The notes under the pieces are model-generated. The model made no database searches and was not told the origin of the DNA. It saw only the letters and a program-made list of their open reading frames with translations. Position numbers and translations under genes: made by a program. This document shows, piece by piece, positions 48,352 to 56,555 of a stretch of DNA of 64,000 nt (position 1 is its first letter; the number at the start of each line of letters is the position of its first letter). This stretch comes from Actinomycetales bacterium (GTDB lineage: Bacteria > Actinomycetota > Actinomycetes > Actinomycetales > Dermatophilaceae): positions 186,001-250,000 of the forward strand of contig JADKAO010000003.1 of NCBI GenBank assembly GCA_016715285.1, given 5' to 3'.

Positions 48352-49742
48352 TCAACGCTGCAGCGTCGGGCCGGCCCTCATGGTCAGTCCCGGCGTTCAT
48401 CGCGACGACTTCGGTCGTCTCCGTCTTCTTCGTCTGGCTGGCCTGGTGGATTGACGGCCCGCCCCGAGACTTGGTCGCCATGGCCGTGCTCGGTGTTTTG
48501 CTCATGGCCAGCTGGTTTGTCCGCGTTGAAGTCCTATCCAAGGTCAGCGTGGCTGCCGGCAGCATCATCCTGCTTGCCGCGCTCGTCATCATTGGCCCCC
48601 TCGGCAGTGCGGTCATCAACGCCGTCGCGATGTTCGTCGAAGTCAGCGGCCGACCCCTGAGGGTGCGCTTCTTCAACGCGGCCATGACCGCGATCGTCGG
48701 CTCGGTCGGGGGCCTCACCTACCTTTGGGTCGGTGGCGCGCGAGACGTATCAGCGTTGGCTGGTCCCGGTGAACTCCTCCTCCGCGTGGGGGTGCCGATG
48801 ATGATCGCGGATGTGGTCCTGACCCTCGTCAATGTCGCGCTGATCGCCGGCATCGTATGGGCTGATGGGGCCCAGTCGTTCCGCCGAAACTTCCGATCAA
48901 TGCTCATGACCTCCGGCCTGGCACAAATCGGCTACGGAGTCATCGGGTTCCTGTTCGTGATCTTGTGGTTGCCGGCCAAGGTGGGGCCGGTCAGCGCGGC
49001 CTTCATCCTGATCCCGCTCTTCGTTGCCCGCTGGGCCTTCGTGCAATACGGCGAAGAACAACGTGCGCATGAACGCACCCTCACCGCTCTCGTCGCCACC
49101 GTGGAAACCCGAGACCCATATGCCGTGGGGCACAGTGAGCGGGTTGCGCGCCTTGCGGAGTGGATCGGGGAGGACCTCGGGTTGCCGCAGTCCGACATGA
49201 CGGCATTGCGGTATGCCGCAATGCTCCATGACGTCGGGCTCATTGGCGTGCCGCCGTCGCGGCTACGCCAACGGGCCAATTGGCCGGATGCCACCGAGCG
49301 CTCGCAACTGGCCAACCACCCCCCCAGCGGTGCAGCCCTGCTCGAGGGCATTGACTTCCTCAACGACTCCTTCGAAGCAATCCGACACCATCACGAGCGG
49401 GTGGATGGTCATGGCTATCCGGATCAACGGGCGGGTTCGGAGATCCCGCTCTTGGCGAGGATCGTCGCGGTGTGCGATGCCTTTGACGCCTTGACCTTGA
49501 CCCGGCCAGGGCATGAGGGGCTCAAAACCGAGGCTGCGCTTGCAGCGCTCTCCGCGCGGGTGGGCACGCACCTCGACGGCGACGTGGTGGCCGCGCTCGC
49601 AAGCGCCCTGGAACGGCATACCTGGATTGGGGTCGAACTCGGGACGCTCGGCGTGGCGGAGGAATCGATCATTGACCACGACCATCCCGAAGTCAGTGAC
49701 CTGATGGCTGCTGCCATCTCCGGAGCAGGGCCCGTCCGGTGA
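48348..49742 (+). CDS. Membrane HD-GYP phosphodiesterase downstream of peptide array
   Basis: About 464 aa if begun at CTG 48348; TTG 48471 or ATG 48480 are the only canonical starts and would remove the first helix (VPAFIATTSVVSVFFVWLAWW). Seven hydrophobic segments are followed by a cytoplasmic HD-GYP domain: VGHSERVARLAEWIGEDLG, LHDVGLIGVPP (His294-Asp295), NHPPSGAALL, IRHHHERVDGHGYPDQRAG and AVCDAFDAL. All core metal ligands are present, so hydrolysis of a cyclic dinucleotide such as c-di-GMP is plausible. It is coupled by GTGA to the next gene. CTG initiation is inferred from the overlap with peptide copy 3. Confidence 0.85.
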   Translation: MINAAASGRPSWSVPAFIATTSVVSVFFVWLAWWIDGPPRDLVAMAVLGVLLMASWFVRVEVLSKVSVAAGSIILLAALVIIGPLGSAVINAVAMFVEVSGRPLRVRFFNAAMTAIVGSVGGLTYLWVGGARDVSALAGPGELLLRVGVPMMIADVVLTLVNVALIAGIVWADGAQSFRRNFRSMLMTSGLAQIGYGVIGFLFVILWLPAKVGPVSAAFILIPLFVARWAFVQYGEEQRAHERTLTALVATVETRDPYAVGHSERVARLAEWIGEDLGLPQSDMTALRYAAMLHDVGLIGVPPSRLRQRANWPDATERSQLANHPPSGAALLEGIDFLNDSFEAIRHHHERVDGHGYPDQRAGSEIPLLARIVAVCDAFDALTLTRPGHEGLKTEAALAALSARVGTHLDGDVVAALASALERHTWIGVELGTLGVAEESIIDHDHPEVSDLMAAAISGAGPVR

Positions 49743-51052
49743 TGATCTGGCGACGCCGCGACGGCGGGGGCAGGATCCCGCGCCGGGCCGAACGATGGGT
49801 CATCGGGCTCGCGATCGGCGTCTTCGCCACCTGTGCTGTCCAAACCTTCCGCGTCGCCAACGTCGAATCAGTGTGGCTCACCACCCTGGCGTTCGGGGCC
49901 GTCATTGCCATTGGGGAGTACTTCCGCTTCAGGGTCGAGGACGAACGTGAGATCGCCCCCATGTCGTTGGCAGCAGCCATTGCTTTCGCGCTCGTGGCGA
50001 TGTTTGGGAGCGAGGATCTCAGTGGTGTCCGCGCCGCCCCGATCCTGGTAGCTACGGGTGTCGCGATGATCATCGGCACGCTGCCGCACGTCCTGCGACG
50101 GCGGCACGTCGGCGTCGCGGACGTCGCCGCACGTTTTCTCGGGGTGGCCGTCACCGCCTCGCTCTTTCGCTTCGTCCCGATCGTGCACGGGAAACCCCTG
50201 CTCCACCTTGAATCCGTGTGGCTTGACGAACGCGGTCTGCTCGCCCTCGTCATGACCGCAGTATCGGGCGTGGGCCTGGTGTGCTGGATGGCTATGACAG
50301 CCGTGGCGGTGGCTGCTCGACGGCAACGCGACCTTCGGCAGGCCATGAGCGATGAACTGCGCGCTGGCGCGGGGCTCAGTCTCGCCTTGAGCGCCACCGG
50401 GGTGCTGATCGCCCTGGCTGGCCGGCCGCTCGGAGTGGTGGCGCTGCCGTTGTTCCTCATGCCGCTGGTGCTGACGCAGTTCGCGCTACGCCAATACAGC
50501 TCCATCCGAGAGACCGACGCACAAACCGTGCGCGTGCTGTCGCGCATCACCGAGGTGGGCGGCCTGACGCGACCGGGGCACAGTGACCGGGTCATGGGTT
50601 TGAGCGTCGATCTTGGCCACGACCTCGGCTTCTCCGAGCGCGAACTGCGCAATCTCCGGTATGCGGCGCTGTTGCACGATGTGGGGCAGGTCGCCTTGAC
50701 TGCCTCGATCCCGGGCGGGGCGACTCTCTTGGCGGCACCTGCTGATCAGCGGCAGATCGCCGCTGATGGCGCCGATATTGTGCGCAAGACGGGGGTGCCG
50801 AGCGAGGTTGCGCGCATCGTCGAGCTGCAGGCCACGCCCTACCGTGTCGTCCGTGAACAGGGCCAGGACGTGCCCATGGGCAGCCGCATCCTCAAAGTAG
50901 CCAATGCTTTCGATGACCTCGTCGGGGGGTCGGTGGCCCAAGGTCGCCGCGAGGCCGCGCTGGAGCGCATCCATCTCGGGCTGGGATATGAATATGACCC
51001 GCGGGTCGTGGATGCGCTCGAGCGCGTGCTGCGGCGTCCCTCTCGTGGCTAG
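49739..51052 (+). CDS. Membrane protein with degenerate HD-GYP domain
   Basis: 437 aa. About eight hydrophobic segments (residues 20-260), then an HD-GYP-like domain that keeps PGHSDRVMGLSVDLGHDLG, LLHDVGQVAL (HD) and ILKVANAFDDL. It has lost the middle histidines and the GYP loop (IVELQATPYRVVREQGQDVP). It is probably catalytically dead or altered, and may act as a partner or sensor of the active HD-GYP protein before it. GTG 49739 overlaps that gene's stop (GTGA). It ends 17 bp before the convergent sodN. Confidence 0.85.
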   Translation: MMIWRRRDGGGRIPRRAERWVIGLAIGVFATCAVQTFRVANVESVWLTTLAFGAVIAIGEYFRFRVEDEREIAPMSLAAAIAFALVAMFGSEDLSGVRAAPILVATGVAMIIGTLPHVLRRRHVGVADVAARFLGVAVTASLFRFVPIVHGKPLLHLESVWLDERGLLALVMTAVSGVGLVCWMAMTAVAVAARRQRDLRQAMSDELRAGAGLSLALSATGVLIALAGRPLGVVALPLFLMPLVLTQFALRQYSSIRETDAQTVRVLSRITEVGGLTRPGHSDRVMGLSVDLGHDLGFSERELRNLRYAALLHDVGQVALTASIPGGATLLAAPADQRQIAADGADIVRKTGVPSEVARIVELQATPYRVVREQGQDVPMGSRILKVANAFDDLVGGSVAQGRREAALERIHLGLGYEYDPRVVDALERVLRRPSRG

Positions 51053-51069
51053 CTGTCAGGCGTCGAGAT

Positions 51070-51465
51070 TCAGGCCTTCTTGGTTTCCCAGAAGATCTCC
51101 GCGATTTCGTCGATCTTGGCCAGCAGCTGGTCGGCCTTGTCGAGGTCCCAGCCACCCTTGGTGCCAGCAGCACCCGCGAGCTTGGTCGCGTCGTTGAACA
51201 GGGTGTGGAGGTTGGGATACTTCTCGAAGTGTGGGGCCTTGAAGTAGTCGGTCCACAGCACCCACAGGTGCTCCTTGACCAGGTGGGACCGCTCTTCCTT
51301 GATCATCGTGGCGCGCATCCGGAACTCGGGGTCCTCGTTGGCGAGCGCCTTCTCGATGGTGGCCTTGACGGACTGGGCCTCGATCCGGGCCTGGGCGGGG
51401 TCATAGACACCACAAGGCAGGTCACAGTGCGCGCTGACCTCGACGGTGGGGGCGAAGATACGCAT
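51070..51465 (-). CDS. sodN: Nickel superoxide dismutase
   Basis: 131 aa. The leader MRIFAPTVEVSA is followed by the nickel hook HCDLPCGVYDP (His13, Cys14, Cys18); cleavage before His13 is needed to form the active enzyme. The rest is the four-helix bundle (KEERSHLVKEHLWVLWTDYF...). It dismutes superoxide in the cytoplasm. The matching protease SodX lies 55 bp upstream on the same strand. GACAAT lies 7 nt before the ATG, a possible leaderless promoter. Confidence 0.96.
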   Translation of the reverse strand: MRIFAPTVEVSAHCDLPCGVYDPAQARIEAQSVKATIEKALANEDPEFRMRATMIKEERSHLVKEHLWVLWTDYFKAPHFEKYPNLHTLFNDATKLAGAAGTKGGWDLDKADQLLAKIDEIAEIFWETKKA

Positions 51466-51520
51466 GTCGGCGATTGTCCCTTCGTAGCGGGGTGGGCGGA
51501 TGAGGCGTGGCTCACCCGGG

Positions 51521-52042
51521 TCAATCCAACTTACCCCGTTGCGCCCGCCCTCGCGACGCGCCGCGTGACGCTCCTCGCTCCTGCCTCGCCTTCATGAGGG
51601 CACGCATCCCGATCGCGGCAATGGCTGCCGCCTGGGCACGCCGTCCTCCCGGAAGCGAGACCTGTGGCAGTCGCGTGAGCACGAGTGCCTTGATGTCTTC
51701 CGGGGCGACACTCCCGACCGTCCAGGAATCGACTCCTATCGCGTCGCTGTCGCGCTCGACCCACCAACGGCTCGGGTCCGCGGGATCGCGGCCGGTCACG
51801 CGCTTCACGGCGAGCGGTCGAGGACCGTCAGGGCCCGGAGGAAGCGCGACGATCGCCGGGTGCCCAATCCTGGGCGGCAGTCCCCAGGCGACCACGAGTC
51901 GATCGCCGTCGTGATAGGTGGGCTCCATGGAGCGGCCGCGGACGACCGTGATGCCAAAGGACGGCATGCGCTGCGAGAGATCCTGCGCGGTCTTGATCCC
52001 GGTACGCGCGAGGGCGGCGGGTGAGCGGAACGGCATACCCAT
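51521..52042 (-). CDS. sodX: Ni-SOD maturation protease SodX (S26/S24-type)
   Basis: About 173 aa from ATG 52042; ATG 51967 (MPSFGITVV) is the other candidate. Signal-peptidase-like catalytic Ser in VVRGRSMEPTYHDGDRLVVAW, and the general-base Lys in RPLAVKRVTGRDP. It removes the SodN leader. The C-terminal 50 residues are basic and Ala/Arg-rich, longer than usual. The start is 16 bp after the rfbC stop on the same strand, so it may be co-transcribed with the rhamnose genes. Confidence 0.85.
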   Translation of the reverse strand: MGMPFRSPAALARTGIKTAQDLSQRMPSFGITVVRGRSMEPTYHDGDRLVVAWGLPPRIGHPAIVALPPGPDGPRPLAVKRVTGRDPADPSRWWVERDSDAIGVDSWTVGSVAPEDIKALVLTRLPQVSLPGGRRAQAAAIAAIGMRALMKARQERGASRGASRGRAQRGKLD

Positions 52043-52058
52043 GATCGAGTATGCCGGA

Positions 52059-52649
52059 CTACAGACTGGCCCGGAAGGCGACGCACGCGGCGTAGTCCGG
52101 GAGCAGTCCGGCCGCCCGCGCGGCCTCAAGGGTGGGAGCGGCGGTGTCCTTGTCTGACAAGATCGGCACGAAACCCTCAGGGAGCGCGAGCGCGATCGTT
52201 GGGTCGGTGGGGGTGATGCCCTTCTCGGCCGCGGGGTTGTAGGTCTCACTGCAGAGATACATCGCGGTGCCGTCCTCAATGCAGGCCAGGGCGTGACCGA
52301 GGCCCTCCGAGAGATAAACCGCGCGGCGCTCGACGGTGTCCAGTTGCACGCAGTCCCATTGGCCGAAGGTCGGCGATCCGACGCGAATGTCCACGATGAA
52401 GTCGAGGAAGACTCCCGAGAGTGCGGTGACGTACTTGGCTTGCGATGGGGGCACCGAGGCGTAATGGATGCCCCGCACCGCCCCCGCAGTGGAGACTGAG
52501 ATGTTGGTCTGGATGACCCGCATGGTGTGGCCGATGTGTTCAGCGAGCTTGTCGGCCCGGAAGCCCTCGGCGAACATCCCACGCGAATCCGGGAATTGGC
52601 GAGGGGTAACTTCCCACGCGCCTTCGACAGTGAGCGGTCGGAACTTCAT
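52059..52649 (-). CDS. rfbC: dTDP-4-dehydrorhamnose 3,5-epimerase
   Basis: 196 aa cupin. Landmarks: ITPRQFPDSRGMFAEGF-like VTPRQFPDSRGMFAEGFRADKLAEH, QTNISVSTAGAVRGIHYASVPPSQAKYVTALSGVFLDFIVDIRVGSPTFG (catalytic His in RGIHY), LSEGLGHALACIEDGTAMYLCSETYNP. Third step of dTDP-L-rhamnose synthesis. It follows rfbA directly on the same strand. Confidence 0.94.
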   Translation of the reverse strand: MKFRPLTVEGAWEVTPRQFPDSRGMFAEGFRADKLAEHIGHTMRVIQTNISVSTAGAVRGIHYASVPPSQAKYVTALSGVFLDFIVDIRVGSPTFGQWDCVQLDTVERRAVYLSEGLGHALACIEDGTAMYLCSETYNPAAEKGITPTDPTIALALPEGFVPILSDKDTAAPTLEAARAAGLLPDYAACVAFRASL

Positions 52650-52650
52650 G

Positions 52651-53529
52651 TCAGTGGTTGTCCTTGTCGATGAGCAAACCCTTGAGATAGATGCCGTAGC
52701 CGCTCTTGGCTAGTCGCTCGGCGAGTACACCCAACTTTTCGTCGTCGATCCAGCCATTGCGCCAGGCGATTTCTTCGACGCAGCCGATTTTGTGCCCCTG
52801 GCGGGCCTCAACGACGTGGACGAACTGGCTCGCGTCGAGCAGGCCCTGGAAAGTGCCGGTGTCGAACCATGCGGTCCCACGGGGGAGCACGGTGACCGTC
52901 AAGGTCCCCTGTCTGAGATAGACGTCGTTGACGGCGGTGATCTCCAACTCGCCACGATCACTCGGCTTGAGTTCTCGAGCCACCTGCACGACGGAATTGT
53001 CGTAGAAGTAGACGCCTGGGACGGCGTAGTTGGACTTGGGCTTGGCCGGCTTCTCCTCGATCGACAACACGGTGCCAGCCTCGTCGAACTCCACCACGCC
53101 ATAGTGCTGGGGGTTCGACACGTGGTAGGCGAAAACGTGCCCGCCGACGATGTCGTTCGTCCCGCTGCGCAGCTGGCCCTCCAGGGAGGCACCGTAGAAG
53201 ATGTTGTCGCCGAGGACGAGCCCCACCGAATCGTCGCCGATAAAGGTGGCGCCAATAATGAAGGCCTGCGCGAGGCCGTCTGGGCTCGGCTGGACGGCAT
53301 ACGTGATGTCGATGCCCCATTCGGAGCCATTGCCGAGCAGTCGCTGGAACTGGGCCGAGTCGTCTGGAGTAGTGATGACCAGGACGTCTTTGATGCCCGC
53401 TTGCATCAGGGTGGCCAGAGGGTAGTAGATCATCGGCTTGTCATAGACGGGCATGAGCTGCTTGCTGATGCCTTTGGTGATGGGATGGAGCCGTGTGCCA
53501 GACCCCCCGGCGAGGATGATGCCCTTCAT
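52651..53529 (-). CDS. rfbA: Glucose-1-phosphate thymidylyltransferase
   Basis: 292 aa. Nucleotidyltransferase signature MKGIILAGGSGTRLHPITKGISKQLMPVYDKPMIYYPL (1-38), then GDNIFYG (metal Asp) and VLSIEEKPAKPKSNYAVPGVYFYDN. First step of dTDP-rhamnose synthesis. TAGCCT ends 6 nt before the ATG. Divergent from rfbD. Confidence 0.96.
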   Translation of the reverse strand: MKGIILAGGSGTRLHPITKGISKQLMPVYDKPMIYYPLATLMQAGIKDVLVITTPDDSAQFQRLLGNGSEWGIDITYAVQPSPDGLAQAFIIGATFIGDDSVGLVLGDNIFYGASLEGQLRSGTNDIVGGHVFAYHVSNPQHYGVVEFDEAGTVLSIEEKPAKPKSNYAVPGVYFYDNSVVQVARELKPSDRGELEITAVNDVYLRQGTLTVTVLPRGTAWFDTGTFQGLLDASQFVHVVEARQGHKIGCVEEIAWRNGWIDDEKLGVLAERLAKSGYGIYLKGLLIDKDNH

Positions 53530-53585
53530 GGGTTCAGGCTAGCGGTCGACAGCGCACCCGCTTGATTCCGCTAGCCTCGCTGGTT
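53530..53585. promoter_or_regulatory. Divergent leaderless promoters of rfbA and rfbD
   Basis: TAGCCT occurs on both strands of this 56-bp gap: minus-strand copy ends 6 nt before rfbA ATG 53529; plus-strand copy (53572-53577) ends 8 nt before rfbD ATG 53586. The near-symmetry suggests coordinated expression. No clear -35 boxes. Confidence 0.55.
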
Positions 53586-54434
53586 ATGAAGATCCTCATC
53601 ACCGGCGCTCACGGCATGCTCGGTCAAGACGTCGTTGCGGTGCTGCGTGCGGCTGGTCATCAGGTGACCGCCACGGATCTTCCTGAGGTCGACATCACCG
53701 ACCCGGCGTCGTGCGCACGCGCGGTGGCGGGTCATGACGTCGTGATCAATACGGCGGCATACACCGCGGTGGATGCGGCCGAGACCAATGAGGGACTCGC
53801 CTTCACGATCAACGCGGTTGGTCCGGCGCTGCTCGCGCGAGCCGCGCATGGGGTGGGAGCGCGGATGATCCAGGTCTCCACCGACTACGTCTTCGCTGGC
53901 GACGCGACGAGCCCGTATGCCGAGAACGCGCCGATTGCGCCCCAGGGGGCTTACGGGCGGACCAAGGCATCCGGCGAGTGGGCGGTGCGGGCCGAATGTC
54001 CGGACTCGCTGATCGTCCGCACGGCCTGGCTTTATGGGCCTGGTGGACCGAACTTCGTGAAGACGATGGTGGGCCTAGCGTCCCAGCGGGAGACCCTCTC
54101 GGTCGTCGATGACCAACGGGGCCAGCCCACGACAACGATCGACCTCGCGCGCTTCATCCTTGAGTTGATCGAGGCCGCCGTGCCCGCAGGGATTTACCAC
54201 GGGACGTGCCAAGGGGAAACCACGTGGTTTGGGTTCACGCAGGCAATCTTCACCGAGCTGGGTCTGGACCCCGCCAGGGTCGAGCCGACGACCAGCGCGG
54301 CCTTTGTGCGGCCGGCGCCGCGCCCGGCATACAGCGTGTTGGGTCACGAACGCACGGCGGCGCTGGGCCTGAGCGGACTGCCCGACTGGCGCACCGCCCT
54401 GGCGGCCACCGTCCGCGCGGTCGTAGGGGGCTGA
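53586..54434 (+). CDS. rfbD: dTDP-4-dehydrorhamnose reductase
   Basis: 282 aa from ATG 53586. SDR fold: MKILITGAHGMLGQDVVAVL (1-20), STDYVFAGDATSPYAENAPIAPQGAYGRTKASGEWAV with catalytic YxxxK (YGRTK). Last step of dTDP-L-rhamnose. rfbB (dTDP-glucose 4,6-dehydratase) is not in the window. It leads an operon with two glycosyltransferases. Confidence 0.95.
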   Translation: MKILITGAHGMLGQDVVAVLRAAGHQVTATDLPEVDITDPASCARAVAGHDVVINTAAYTAVDAAETNEGLAFTINAVGPALLARAAHGVGARMIQVSTDYVFAGDATSPYAENAPIAPQGAYGRTKASGEWAVRAECPDSLIVRTAWLYGPGGPNFVKTMVGLASQRETLSVVDDQRGQPTTTIDLARFILELIEAAVPAGIYHGTCQGETTWFGFTQAIFTELGLDPARVEPTTSAAFVRPAPRPAYSVLGHERTAALGLSGLPDWRTALAATVRAVVGG

Positions 54435-54441
54435 ACGGCTC

Positions 54442-55437
54442 GTGGCGGGGCCACAGCCAGATGGCGAAGTCACCGTCATCGTCGTCACCTGGGAGGGGAA
54501 GGATCTAGCCCTCGAGGCGCTCGCATCGCTGGAACGGCAGACGATCCGACACCGAGTGCTCGTGGTCGACAACGCCTCAACCGATGGCACGCGGGAAGCC
54601 GTCGCGGCGCGCTTTCCCCTCGCCAAGGTATTGAGGTTGAACGCCAATCGTGGATTCGCTGGTGGTGTTGCTGCGGCCCTCGCCGAGATTGACACCCGAT
54701 TCGTGGCACTGCTCAACAACGATGCTGTCGCCGACCCCGCCTGGCTGGAGGAGTCGCTTGCTCTATTTGGTGACCCGGCGGTGGCGGCCGTGACGGCCAA
54801 GATCCTGCTGTCACAAGCCACTCCACACCCGGTCATCAACAACGCAGGGGTGGTCTTGCTGCACTCGGGTTATGGTGCAGATCGCGGTCTCGGAGACGTC
54901 GATATGGGGCGCTATGCCGAAGTGGCCAATGTCTTCGGGTTTTCCGGCGGCGCCGCGGTCTTACGCACTCTCGCGGTGAAGGCCGTGGGCGGGTTCCGTG
55001 ACGACTACTTCATGTACTACGAGGACACTGAGTTGTCCTGGCGGCTGCGGCTTGCGGGATGGCAGATCCGGTACTGCCCACGCGCTGTCGTCACCCACAT
55101 CCACGGCGCCAGCGCAGGTCCAGGCAGCCCGATGTTCGCCACGCGCACCGAGGGCAACCGACTACGGATGTTGTGGTCGCATGCTCCCGTGACGTTCGCC
55201 GCGGCGGCGACCGCACGCTTTGCCGTGACGACCGCCTCCCTGACCGTTCAAAGGCTGAGTGGTCGCCCCCCAGTATCGCCGGTGCTTGATTCGCGACTTC
55301 GGTGGAGGTTGCTTGGATCTGTGCTCACCGAGATCCCACGGTTACTCATCGATCGATGGGGTTCCGGTACGCGTCGTGATCGCCAACGCGTGTTCCGCCA
55401 CTGGCGGGGCGTCCCCGCGAGGACCCTGGAATCATGA
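54442..55437 (+). CDS. Family 2 glycosyltransferase (rhamnosyltransferase-like)
   Basis: 331 aa. GT-A motifs: VTVIVVTWEGKDLALEALASL, VVDNASTDGT, LNANRGFAGGVAAAL and LLNNDAV (DXD-like NND). The acceptor part FMYYEDTELSWRLRLAGWQIRYCPRAVVTHIHG is typical of WbbL-type rhamnosyltransferases. It starts 7 bp after rfbD and overlaps the next gene, so it likely uses the dTDP-rhamnose made here. Confidence 0.9.
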   Translation: MAGPQPDGEVTVIVVTWEGKDLALEALASLERQTIRHRVLVVDNASTDGTREAVAARFPLAKVLRLNANRGFAGGVAAALAEIDTRFVALLNNDAVADPAWLEESLALFGDPAVAAVTAKILLSQATPHPVINNAGVVLLHSGYGADRGLGDVDMGRYAEVANVFGFSGGAAVLRTLAVKAVGGFRDDYFMYYEDTELSWRLRLAGWQIRYCPRAVVTHIHGASAGPGSPMFATRTEGNRLRMLWSHAPVTFAAAATARFAVTTASLTVQRLSGRPPVSPVLDSRLRWRLLGSVLTEIPRLLIDRWGSGTRRDRQRVFRHWRGVPARTLES

Positions 55438-56555
55438 CCCGCATCGTCATCGACTGCACCCCGCTGATCGGTCAACGCACGGGGATAGGCACCTACACGG
55501 CACACCTTCTCGAAGCGCTGGTGGCTAGCCGGACGGACGATGAGTTCGTTGCAACCGCCTTCACATTGCGTGGCCGTGGCGCGCTAGCCGATGTGCTGCC
55601 GGCAGGAGTCGAGATCCGGACCCGGGTGGTCCCAGCGCGGGTGCTGCGTGCGCTGTGGCGCGTCGGGGGGTGGCCTCCAGTCGAGGCGCTGACCGGACCC
55701 GCCGACCTCGTGCATGGCACCAATTTCCTTCTGCCGCCGTCCTGTGCCGCCGCGGGGGTCGTGACCGTCCACGATCTCGCCTATCTGCGGTTCCCTGAGA
55801 CGGTGGCTCCCGCAACCCGGAGCTACGTGGACTTGGTCCCGCGGGGGCTGATGGGTGCCGATGCTATCTGCGTCCCCACGCAGGCAGTCGCCCACCAACT
55901 CCTGGACGCTTATGCGGTCTCTCCGGAGCGAGTCATCGTTACTCCAGAGGGAGTCGACCGGGCATGGTTCGACACGCTGCCTCTGGCCCCAGCCGAGTTG
56001 GGTGACCTCGGTGTGCGCGGGGATTACATCGTTGCCGTGGGGACTTTGGAACCTCGCAAGAACCTCGGCCACCTCATCGAGGCCTATCGCGTGCTCCAGA
56101 GCCAGGCCCCCGCGGCGCCGACCCTGGTTCTGGTTGGGGGGAGCGGCTGGGGCGATGCGATCGATGTGAGTGGGCTTCCGGACGGTGCTGTCGTCTTCAC
56201 TGGTCATTTGCCGTGGGATCGCCTGCGGAGCGTGGTCGCGGGCTCACGGCTGCTCGCCTTTCCCTCCCTCGACGAAGGGTTCGGCTTGCCGCCTCTGGAA
56301 GCATTGGCGGCTGGGGTTCCGGTACTCGCCAGCGACCTGCCCGTCACCCGTGAAGTGCTTGGCGATCAGGCGAGATTCGCGGGAGCACGGGATCTCGATG
56401 CATGGGTCGAGGGGTTGCGGCTGAGCCTCGACACACCCGCCGGCACCGTCGAGTCCAGGCGGACGTGGGCAGCAACCTTCACCTGGGCTCGCTGCGCGGA
56501 GGCGACCCGCACGGCATACCGGGTCGCTATGGAGTCCCGGGCTCGACGCGGGTGA
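55434..56555 (+). CDS. Family 4 glycosyltransferase
   Basis: 373 aa GT-B. N-terminal TRIVIDCTPLIGQRTGIGTYTAHLL; C-terminal nucleotide-binding half VAVGTLEPRKNLGHLIEAY, GLPDGAVVFTGHLPWDRL, FPSLDEGFGLPPLEALAAGVPVLASDLPVTREVLG (ExxxxxxxE). ATGA overlap with the GT2 gene. Its end overlaps the convergent ABC ATPase by 29 bp. A mannosyl- or rhamnosyl-transferase of surface polysaccharide is likely. Confidence 0.9.
   Translation: MTRIVIDCTPLIGQRTGIGTYTAHLLEALVASRTDDEFVATAFTLRGRGALADVLPAGVEIRTRVVPARVLRALWRVGGWPPVEALTGPADLVHGTNFLLPPSCAAAGVVTVHDLAYLRFPETVAPATRSYVDLVPRGLMGADAICVPTQAVAHQLLDAYAVSPERVIVTPEGVDRAWFDTLPLAPAELGDLGVRGDYIVAVGTLEPRKNLGHLIEAYRVLQSQAPAAPTLVLVGGSGWGDAIDVSGLPDGAVVFTGHLPWDRLRSVVAGSRLLAFPSLDEGFGLPPLEALAAGVPVLASDLPVTREVLGDQARFAGARDLDAWVEGLRLSLDTPAGTVESRRTWAATFTWARCAEATRTAYRVAMESRARRG

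Noticed and set aside
51521..52582. 353-codon SodX frame extending through rfbC
   Set aside because: The first 180 codons are the alternate frame of rfbC, a clear enzyme; SodX homology begins near 52042 or 51967.
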